The notes under the pieces were generated by a model, which was given only the letters and a program-made list of their open reading frames with translations, was not told the origin of the DNA and ran no database searches. A stretch of 64,000 nucleotides of DNA, taken from positions 62,001 to 126,000 of the forward strand of contig JBFWNG010000007.1 in NCBI GenBank assembly GCA_050251195.1, in the 5' to 3' direction. The DNA is from JBFWNG01 sp050251195. GTDB taxonomy: Bacteria; Bdellovibrionota_B; Oligoflexia; Oligoflexales; Oligoflexaceae. Position 1 is the first letter of the stretch. Each line of letters opens with the position of its first letter. This document shows positions 57,919-64,000 of this stretch, one piece after another. Both the position numbers and the translations under genes were made by a program.

Positions 57919-58689
57919 ATGCGAACACAGCCTTTATTCGTGAGCACAGCGATCATGCTTTCGTCCTGCGTGTCTCCCTCAAAACCGGACATGACCCCTA
58001 TCGGCGCACCGATCAGAAATAAAACCGCCATGCTCGAGGCAGGCGCCAATGCCCTGCAAAGAGATACTCCCGTCGATCGATTGGGGATTTATCTTGTTGG
58101 GTTTCACCCTCTCAAATCCAATCCCAATCATCAGATGACGGCTCATCACTATTGCAATCAAATTAATGAAGACTTTGCTCAATGTGCCTTGTTTGACGGC
58201 AACACGAAGGAGGCCAATCTCAACGGCATTGAATACATCATTTCGGAAAGAATCTATTCCAGCCTACCGCCGGCGGAAAGAAAATATTGGCATCCTCACA
58301 ACTACGAAATTCTGTCGGGACAACTCGTAGCCCCGGGAATACCCAAAACGGCAGAGAAGGCTTTGATGAAACAAAAAATGAACAGCTATGGCAAGACCTG
58401 GCATGTGTGGATGACAGGTGGCTATGGCATCGCGGGCAACAGCCTGCCGCTCGGCGAACCTAAGTTGGCGTGGTCATTTAACCGCAACGGAGAAAACGCG
58501 CCGGGCATTGTTGAAAAACGCGACAAGGTCTTAGGAATAAATACGGCTAGCAAACGCGCTAGCCGTCAGGATCTGGTGCCGTCGGCTCATCCGCAAGGCG
58601 GAGTTGATGACCTAAGGCGGTCTTTTGGACGAAGGACCACGCCGCTTCCCGGCGTCATGGAGAAGCGAACAAGGGCAATAAGCCATTAG
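57919..58689 (+). CDS. DUF1264 (OBAP-like) lipoprotein
   Basis: A 256-residue protein with lipobox IMLSSC (Cys-17). The body matches DUF1264: IYLVGFHPLKSNPNHQMTAH, CALFDGNTKEANLNGIEYI, YWHPHNYEILSGQLVAPGIP and YGKTWHVWMTG. The family includes plant oil-body-associated proteins and bacterial lipoproteins; its activity is unknown, but the conserved histidines suggest a metal or small-ligand site. The extended Arg-rich C-terminus (KRASRQDL, RRSFGRRTTP) is beyond the family core. GGAGG lies eight bases before the ATG. Confidence 0.87.
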   Translation: MRTQPLFVSTAIMLSSCVSPSKPDMTPIGAPIRNKTAMLEAGANALQRDTPVDRLGIYLVGFHPLKSNPNHQMTAHHYCNQINEDFAQCALFDGNTKEANLNGIEYIISERIYSSLPPAERKYWHPHNYEILSGQLVAPGIPKTAEKALMKQKMNSYGKTWHVWMTGGYGIAGNSLPLGEPKLAWSFNRNGENAPGIVEKRDKVLGINTASKRASRQDLVPSAHPQGGVDDLRRSFGRRTTPLPGVMEKRTRAISH

Positions 58690-59021
58690 TCGCCAATGTC
58701 CTCACCGTTAGGGTCTTTATCATCGTCGTCATTCGATTCGTCTTCGTCACTACAGTCGCTATTATCATCGTCACCATCGTCATCACCGTCATCGTCATCA
58801 CTATCATTGTGATCTGAATCGTCGTCATCATCGTCATCATCGTCATCGCGATCATGGTGGTGCTTGTCGCCATGAAGTGACGCTTTACAATCTCCAATCA
58901 CTTCTGAGTCGGCCGTCGCCGGTGCAGCGTTCTTCTTCTTGTCGCCGCCGAAGAAATTACCTGTGCCGCACGCGACCATAAATATGTGAAGAGCGACAAA
59001 TAAGAAAATAGTCTGAAACAT
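58686..59021 (-). CDS. Asp-rich lipoprotein
   Basis: A 111-residue lipoprotein (IFMVAC, Cys-18). After a short KKK linker and a segment ending GDCKASLHGDKHHHDR, the last half is almost pure Asp with Ser, Asn, Gly and Glu (for instance RDDDDDDDDDDSDHNDSDD). The DNA is a GAT/GAC simple repeat, likely to change length by slippage. Such polyacidic tails bind calcium or other cations. GGAGG sits before the ATG at 59021. Its stop overlaps the DUF1264 stop by four bases (convergent). Confidence 0.75.
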   Translation of the reverse strand: MFQTIFLFVALHIFMVACGTGNFFGGDKKKNAAPATADSEVIGDCKASLHGDKHHHDRDDDDDDDDDDSDHNDSDDDDGDDDGDDDNSDCSDEDESNDDDDKDPNGEDIGD

Positions 59022-59378
59022 AGAAGAGCCTCCAACGTGCCTTCAGACGGCACGACCTGGTATCGGAACTTCAGAGCGTTTCATGAGAGATTTAGAAATT
59101 CTTATGAATATTTAGAAAAATGCGTATTTACGGCGAGTTACGAAAGCGGATATCGCAGGCTCGGCGAGGTTTTTCTCCAGGTTTTTTTTGGGCGCACGCG
59201 CCGACAGCGATTTCCTCTTACCAAATAACGGAGTGCGCGCATCGAGAAAAACCAGCTTCTTCCTGCACTCGACACAATACAGTGACGAGGAATTTGGTCG
59301 TATTCTTGCATCGGCAGAGCATTGTCTAGCCGCATTCGGTCAAGGCACAACTAGAAATATGGAGGGTGCGCATCGGAG
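59022..59378. other. Intergenic region, nothing clear
   Basis: A 357-base gap between the divergent Asp-rich lipoprotein and MASE1 kinase genes. Reading frames of 60-70 codons exist on both strands but none has a signal peptide, domain or good ribosome site. A small GC-rich inverted repeat (GGCGC-ACGC-GCC region near 59190) and T-rich TTTTTTTT at 59180-59187 are the only visible structures. Promoters for both flanking genes are expected here. Confidence 0.5.
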
Positions 59379-61520
59379 ATGCTGAGCGACTCTACTAAAA
59401 AAATTTTGAAGACCGCATTCGTTTTAATCGTTTATGTAGCGGTATCTCTGGAGAGTTTGCAGATACAACAGGCCACTGGAGTTGGCACGCAGATTTGGCC
59501 GGCGGCAGGATTTGCTCTAGCGTGCATGCTTATATGGGGCACATATGTCTGGCCCGCGATGTTTCTCGGCACAATCATCGTGCATTTCTTGAACGGCGAT
59601 CCGTTCTTGAGCCACCTTGGTTCGGCCATCGGCAATACCGTCGAACCGCTTCTGGGCGCCTATTTTTGCTCTCGAGATTTTCATAAATCTCTGGATCGAT
59701 TTTACGATATCGTTCGCTTCATCTTCGGAGCGGTTCTCGTGAGTACTTTCGTCGGGACAATTCCGGCCATTCCCACTATTGCCGCCTGGGGAAGCCATCA
59801 AGTTTCGTTGGCCTATTTCATTCAATACTGGATTGGTGACGCCATGGGCGTTCTCCTCACGGCTCCGTTGATCCTCGTTTGGGCCACACCTCGCAGAACG
59901 GGCGGTTTCGAGTGGCGAGATATAGGCAAATGGGAAGCGGGTGCCTTTGCTTTGTCGGCTTTCGCTATTATTGTCTCTTTTTCAGTTTTGGAAGGGCCTG
60001 CTAGCCTTTACTTCTTCTTTCCCCTTGTGCTTTGGATTGCCCTCCGGCTCGGACAGCGCGGCCTTACCCTGACGACGGCCTCGGTAGCGTGCGTTTTGGT
60101 GTGGCAAACAGCGAACGGGATGGGGCCTTTTGCCGAATTAAGTCCTCCCGTTGTGAGAGAAACCTACCTCATCCTATTTTTCGCAACCCTGCAAACCACC
60201 GGGCTCGTGGTTGCCGGCGTCGTCATGGAGCGGGAGATCGAGAGAAGATCGAGAGAAGATCTCATGAAAGCCTCGAACAAGGACCTTGGGAGGATCGTGC
60301 AGGAATTGAAAGTCGCAAAGGAGGCGGCCGACATGGCTAATAGCGCCAAAAGCGCCTTTCTCGCTACCGTAAGCCATGAGATTCGAACCCCGCTGAGCGT
60401 CGTGATGGGCTTTTCAGAGGAGCTTGCTTCCGAACGAACTTCAACGGCAGACCGATCGAAATTTCTCGAAACCGTGAGAAAAAGCGGACAGCAACTGTCC
60501 AAGACAATCGACGATATCCTAGACTTCGCGAAGATGGAAACGGGCGAATCGAGTGTTCAGCTAGCCGAAGTCAACATACCCGACCTTCTCAGCAGCATAA
60601 AATTTATGATGAACCTGGAAGCGACAAAGAAAAATCTAACGCTCACTATTGGCTCCGAGGACAACATCCCCGAGGTGATCACTACGGACCCGTTGCGACT
60701 GCGTCAAGTTCTTGTGAACATCATCGGCAATGCCATCAAATTCACCGACAACGGTACAGTAGACGTGCAAACAAAGGTAGACACAGCCAAGTATGGTCAG
60801 GATGTGCTGGCTTTTGTCATCACAGATACCGGAATTGGCATTAGTCCCGACAAGGCAAACCTCCTGTTTGCACCGTTTTCGCAGATCGACACTTCCTCGA
60901 CCCGAAGATACGGAGGCATCGGTCTGGGTTTAGCATTGTCCAGAAAGCTTGCCAAAGCCTTAGGAGGAGACGTTGTCCTCACCGAGAGTTCGCTCGGCAA
61001 AGGCAGCGTCTTTACGGTCATGATCAAAACACGCCATGCCAAACAGTTGGTCAAAACTTCGGCGGTTGCTCAATCTACGCCACTTCCGACCAGTATCCAG
61101 CCAAAGATCCGCCAACTCTCGAACAAAAAAGTCCTTGTCGTCGACGACAATCCGGAGAACCAAACTTTGATCAAGTGCTTCCTTCGATCAACGGGCCTGC
61201 AAATCGACACGGCCGACAACGGTAAAGAAGCCGTACGCAAGGTGGAAGACGACCACTTCGACATCGTCCTCATGGACCTACAAATGCCCGAAATGGATGG
61301 CTATGAAGCAACTCAGAATTTAAGGAAGAAAGGTTTTAAGAAGCCAATCATTGCTCTGACGGCGCATGCCATGGCGGAGGTTCAAGATCGCTGTCTGGCC
61401 AGCGGGTTCAATAATTACATGAGCAAACCAATTAAGCGCCAGCAACTTATCAATCTTCTTAGCGAAAGCGTCAGCTCCGCGGCCGAAAAACGCGAGGACA
61501 ATAACTACAAAGCGCTCTAA
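59379..61520 (+). CDS. Hybrid histidine kinase: MASE1-HisKA-HATPase-REC
   Basis: A 713-residue membrane kinase. Residues 10-285 hold about eight hydrophobic helices of the MASE1 sensor (IWPAAGFALACMLIWG, GDPFLSHLGSAIGNTVEPLL, YWIGDAMGVLLTAPLILVW). A coiled-coil linker leads to HisKA with TVSHEIRTPLSV (His-333). HATPase has DTGIGISPD and GGIGLGLA. A C-terminal receiver (about 585-700) has VLVVDDNPENQ, LMDLQMPEMDGY and KPIKR. MASE1 senses an unknown signal within or near the membrane. No response regulator or HPt gene is adjacent; the HPt at 14853 could be its partner (inference). The ATG at 59379 follows GGAGGG by about 12 bases. Confidence 0.93.
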   Translation: MLSDSTKKILKTAFVLIVYVAVSLESLQIQQATGVGTQIWPAAGFALACMLIWGTYVWPAMFLGTIIVHFLNGDPFLSHLGSAIGNTVEPLLGAYFCSRDFHKSLDRFYDIVRFIFGAVLVSTFVGTIPAIPTIAAWGSHQVSLAYFIQYWIGDAMGVLLTAPLILVWATPRRTGGFEWRDIGKWEAGAFALSAFAIIVSFSVLEGPASLYFFFPLVLWIALRLGQRGLTLTTASVACVLVWQTANGMGPFAELSPPVVRETYLILFFATLQTTGLVVAGVVMEREIERRSREDLMKASNKDLGRIVQELKVAKEAADMANSAKSAFLATVSHEIRTPLSVVMGFSEELASERTSTADRSKFLETVRKSGQQLSKTIDDILDFAKMETGESSVQLAEVNIPDLLSSIKFMMNLEATKKNLTLTIGSEDNIPEVITTDPLRLRQVLVNIIGNAIKFTDNGTVDVQTKVDTAKYGQDVLAFVITDTGIGISPDKANLLFAPFSQIDTSSTRRYGGIGLGLALSRKLAKALGGDVVLTESSLGKGSVFTVMIKTRHAKQLVKTSAVAQSTPLPTSIQPKIRQLSNKKVLVVDDNPENQTLIKCFLRSTGLQIDTADNGKEAVRKVEDDHFDIVLMDLQMPEMDGYEATQNLRKKGFKKPIIALTAHAMAEVQDRCLASGFNNYMSKPIKRQQLINLLSESVSSAAEKREDNNYKAL

Positions 61521-61697
61521 TCCTACAAAAGCCCTACAAAAAATGTAAGACATCCTCATATTTGTCCCCTCCCAGTTCCATGCAACCCAATGTATTAAAG
61601 ACGCTTTTCAACTTTTTGCCCTCAGAAAATTCATGGGTTTACATTGTGCTTAGCTTATCTTAATCTCTGGTGCGATCAGTAAGTTGGAGGGGGATAC

Positions 61698-62771
61698 ATG
61701 GAAGCACCAATCGCCATCGACAAGACGAGGACCCGCAAAGAAAAACCTGACGAAAATCGACTTGGTTTTGGCAAGCACTTCGCCGACCACATGTTCGTCA
61801 TGGATTACGCTGAAGGGAAGGGTTGGCACGGCGCAAAGATTATCCCCTATGGTCCGCTTCCTTTATCACCAGCCACAGCGGCGTTTCACTATGGCCAGTC
61901 TGTTTTCGAGGGAATGAAAGCTTATAAATCAGGCAAGGGTAGGATACTTTTCTTTAGACCTGAACAAAACATGCGTCGATTAAATACGGCTTGCGAACGA
62001 ATGTGCATACCCAAGATCGACGAACGTTTTTGTTTGCAAGCCATCATGGAGCTAGTGAAGACGGACAATGAGTGGATTCCGACGACGGAAGGGGGTTCAC
62101 TTTATATTCGGCCGTTTATAATAGCTTGCGACCCGTTCCTCGGCGTCCGCCCCGCGCATACGTATAAATTTGTCGTCATACTTTCGCCCGTTGGGGCGTA
62201 CTATCCTACCGGTCTCGATCCGGTGAAAATCCATGTCGAAACGAATTTCACAAGAACCTTTTCCGGCGGAACCGGTTACGTCAAAGCTAGCGGCAATTAT
62301 GCCGCTAGCCTAAAGGCGCAAGCCGACGCGCAGGCAAAAGGCTACATACAAGTCTTGTGGCTCGACGGACTCGAGCGAAAATATGTTGAAGAAGTCGGCG
62401 CCATGAACGTCTTTTTCAAGATTGGCGACGAAATCGTGACTCCGGCGCTTACCGACACTATTTTGCCAGGAATAACAAGGGATTCCACCATTCAACTTCT
62501 CAAATCGTGGGGAATGCAGGTGTCCGAACGAAAAATCTCCATCAGCGAGATTTTTGCCGCTCACGCGGCAGGCAAATTGGCCGAAGCCTTTGGAACCGGT
62601 ACCGCCGCCGTCATTTCGCCGATCGGCGAGCTAATCTGGGAAAATAAAAAGATAATTATCAATAACGGCAAAACCGGTTCTCTGTCGATGAAGATATACG
62701 ATACGATTTCCGGCATTCAATACGGCAAGATAAAAGACCCCTTCGGATGGATGGTTGAAACGAGCGTCTGA
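61698..62771 (+). CDS. ilvE: Branched-chain amino acid aminotransferase
   Basis: A 357-residue class IV PLP aminotransferase of the BCAT type II (eukaryote-like) subgroup. AAFHYGQSVFEGMKAY, RPFIIACDP, the PLP lysine in GYVKASGNYAASL and VEEVGAMNVFF are visible. It performs the last step of Leu, Ile and Val synthesis and the first of their breakdown. GGAGGGGG lies six bases before the ATG at 61698. A single gene; the 177-base gap upstream contains no gene. Confidence 0.95.
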   Translation: MEAPIAIDKTRTRKEKPDENRLGFGKHFADHMFVMDYAEGKGWHGAKIIPYGPLPLSPATAAFHYGQSVFEGMKAYKSGKGRILFFRPEQNMRRLNTACERMCIPKIDERFCLQAIMELVKTDNEWIPTTEGGSLYIRPFIIACDPFLGVRPAHTYKFVVILSPVGAYYPTGLDPVKIHVETNFTRTFSGGTGYVKASGNYAASLKAQADAQAKGYIQVLWLDGLERKYVEEVGAMNVFFKIGDEIVTPALTDTILPGITRDSTIQLLKSWGMQVSERKISISEIFAAHAAGKLAEAFGTGTAAVISPIGELIWENKKIIINNGKTGSLSMKIYDTISGIQYGKIKDPFGWMVETSV

Positions 62772-62852
62772 ACCTGCACTCTGCGCGCAAACGATCTCTT
62801 CCAAGATCAATTTTTAGATGTTATGAAGGTGGCCAAACCCTAAGGAGAATCT

Positions 62853-63284
62853 ATGGAAAGGCCATCTCTCAGCTTCATCGCAGCGATTATGACAACTTTG
62901 TTTCTTGGCGCTCCCTCACTACGAGCGTCCGAACTTCAGAAAGTTGACTGTAAGATCGATTTTTATCTGACTACGGGATTAAAAACGGCAACGCTTTCCG
63001 GAGACACCTCACAAGGCGAGTATGTCTTTAACAACGCGCCGTTTGAAATCGAAGGGATCAAGGGTAAGCTCCTGGTTCTCCATAACCCTGAAACGTTCGG
63101 CACCGTGGCTTCACTGAGATTCATGCCAGATTTTGTCGCTAACGCCGAAGAAAAGTCAGATCCGCAAGCATTAGGCGGCACAAAGCGCGTAACGATCTAT
63201 CTGGGCGGCCCCTTACTTCGTCAAATCGATGAAAGGCTGACACAGTTGTTCGTCTCGTGCTTAGTCTCACCGAAAGAAGGTTGA
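62853..63284 (+). CDS. Small exported protein
   Basis: A 143-residue protein with a signal peptide (FIAAIMTTLFLGAPSLRASE). The mature domain is beta-rich (VDCKIDFYL, KGKLLVLHN, RVTIYLGG) and ends in a helix with one more cysteine (FVSCLVS), so Cys-32 and the late Cys could pair. AAGGAGA precedes the ATG. No family is recognised. Confidence 0.68.
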   Translation: MERPSLSFIAAIMTTLFLGAPSLRASELQKVDCKIDFYLTTGLKTATLSGDTSQGEYVFNNAPFEIEGIKGKLLVLHNPETFGTVASLRFMPDFVANAEEKSDPQALGGTKRVTIYLGGPLLRQIDERLTQLFVSCLVSPKEG

Positions 63285-63316
63285 AACCCTCATAGGTACC
63301 ATAAAGAGGATAAATC

Positions 63317-63745
63317 ATGAAAAAAATCGTTTTGTTAGTTTGTTTTCAAATTCTAGGTTGCCGATCCACCGGCGAAAACTCTACGCCAAAAGAAGGCATT
63401 CAACCCGAACCGGAAGTGCCCGACTTGAGCGAGTATGTCGGATGCTACGAGGCCGCATCTGAAGGCATGATATCGGCGGGAGTCGAAGTTGCCAACGATG
63501 CAGATCGCGTTTGCATTGAAAACAATAGCTACGACCAGCTATCTTTTGTTTTCGAAAAAGCCAAAGCCGCTAAAGAAGACGGCAAGTTCCTGGTGACCTA
63601 TGCCGAAACGTGCGGCGAAGACTGCATTCAGATGGAAGAGGGAACTCTGATCGTGCAACTTACGATTGAGTCTTCCGACGAGACGAAGCTCTCTGTTTCC
63701 GATAGTTCAGGGCAAACACGATATATGCTCACTCGAGCCAATTAG
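63317..63745 (+). CDS. Small lipoprotein
   Basis: A 142-residue lipoprotein (FQILGC, Cys-15) with a Pro/Glu-rich linker (PKEGIQPEPEVPD). The small acidic domain has four cysteines (VGCYEA, RVCIEN, ETCGEDCIQ) and ends in strands (TLIVQLTIE, TRYMLTRAN). The shape is that of a compact beta domain on a stalk. AGAGGATAAATC lies upstream of the ATG. It converges with the SWIM gene, overlapping it by four bases. Confidence 0.7.
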   Translation: MKKIVLLVCFQILGCRSTGENSTPKEGIQPEPEVPDLSEYVGCYEAASEGMISAGVEVANDADRVCIENNSYDQLSFVFEKAKAAKEDGKFLVTYAETCGEDCIQMEEGTLIVQLTIESSDETKLSVSDSSGQTRYMLTRAN

Positions 63746-64000
63746 AGATCAACGCTCGGTTCGGACGTATTTATTTCGATTCCGAACAATTCTTCGATCT
63801 CAGCCACATCCAAGTCTGAAGCTGTTTCAGCAGCTTCAGATACGAAATCTCTGGCCGCGTCTTTGACGAGATCGCGGTAATTTGCTCCTCGAAGAACAAA
63901 AAACAACTCAGGCATCGTATCGAATTTAACGCCGACACCGTACAAGGCCGCGGCTACATGCTTGCACACATCTGCCACGTCGAGACATGTGCAGGACATT
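63742..64000 (-). CDS. SWIM zinc-finger protein, C-terminal fragment
   Basis: Only the last 85 codons are in the window; the 5' end lies beyond 64000. The visible part starts with SCTCLDVADVCKHVAAALYG, the C-x-C...C-x-H zinc ligands of a SWIM domain. VGVKFDTMPELFFVLRG follows, as in bacterial SWIM proteins located beside SNF2-type helicases. The C-terminal tail is acidic (DLDVAEIEELFGIE). SWIM domains bind DNA or proteins. Whether a helicase gene follows cannot be seen. Confidence 0.85.
   Translation of the reverse strand, partial: MSCTCLDVADVCKHVAAALYGVGVKFDTMPELFFVLRGANYRDLVKDAARDFVSEAAETASDLDVAEIEELFGIEINTSEPSVDL

Noticed and set aside
57588..58049. 153-codon minus-strand frame
   Set aside because: It lies antisense across the ends of two well-supported + strand lipoprotein genes and has no domain or start signal.
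61635..61650. Possible sigma-54 site (GG and GC ten bases apart) upstream of ilvE
   Set aside because: The -24 element lacks CAC and the -12 element reads TGTGC rather than TTGC; spacing alone is weak evidence.
1..64000. tRNA, rRNA, CRISPR arrays, transposases, prophage or toxin-antitoxin pairs
   Set aside because: I looked through gaps and genes for cloverleaf ends, regularly spaced repeats and transposase or integrase motifs and saw none that held up; a covariance-model scan would be needed to exclude small RNAs.

Overview
The window (about 47-50% GC by eye) looks like chromosomal DNA of a didermic, secretion-rich bacterium. The best guess is a member of the Bdellovibrionota (Bdellovibrio/Oligoflexia-like). 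Three things point there. There are about 18 predicted lipoproteins, many with a short lipobox ending in GC or SC followed by K-S/T. There is a TIGR02147-family protein (42483-43304), a family concentrated in Bdellovibrio- and Fibrobacter-type genomes. Large hybrid histidine kinases and exported proteins of unknown function are also abundant. This placement is inference. No rRNA, tRNA, CRISPR array, insertion sequence or phage block was seen.

Layout. 1-8261: a mosaic of single genes, including a lipoprotein cut by the left edge, a LysR regulator, glyoxalase-fold proteins, an AadA-like nucleotidyltransferase, a beta-propeller lipoprotein and small exported proteins. 8407-13287: a D-serine dehydratase/D-threonine aldolase-fold enzyme, then three short + strand operons: small membrane protein/PqiA/MCE, DUF1328/ferritin-like, and OmpA-like/lipoprotein. 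Each of the three is preceded by a sequence matching a sigma-54 promoter. 13425-21724: a six-gene, translationally coupled signalling operon: sigma-54 response regulator, HPt, CHASE3-GAF hybrid kinase, CheR, CheB and REC-kinase-REC. 21803-25947: VanX-type dipeptidase, S41-family protease, methyltransferase and gloA. 27659-34594: a uronate catabolism locus (kduI-kduD-eda, divergent kdgK, a beta-helix polysaccharide-lyase-like protein and an ExuT-type transporter), with a PL14-type lyase nearby at 39688-40551. 34775-39545: a degenerate trypsin-fold lipoprotein, a small zinc metalloprotease, a tandem GNAT, a DUF5519 protein and a TraB/PrgY-like protein. 40618-43304: TIGR02147 protein plus three exported proteins. 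43451-55235: GST, a GNAT with a strange start, a LanC-like protein, Bor-like lipoproteins and other exported proteins. 55505-59021: an ADP-ribosyltransferase-like lipoprotein with a partner, DUF1264 and an Asp-rich lipoprotein. 59379-64000: MASE1 hybrid kinase, ilvE, small exported proteins and the end of a SWIM zinc-finger protein.

How the parts may work together. The strongest system-level signal is at 9547-21724. A sigma-54 activator and its elaborate phosphorelay lie directly downstream of the only three good sigma-54 promoter matches I found between genes. Those promoters drive envelope and oxidative-stress type genes, so this looks like a self-contained envelope-stress regulon with its sensor. 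The uronate locus encodes every step from a 4-deoxy-5-keto-uronate to pyruvate and glyceraldehyde-3-phosphate, plus uptake and two putative polymer-cleaving proteins. A dispersed family of four lipoproteins (6095-7213, 25955-27076, 47647-48732, 56769-57776) has no function I recognise. One member sits directly behind a lipoprotein carrying an R-S-E ADP-ribosyltransferase-like signature.
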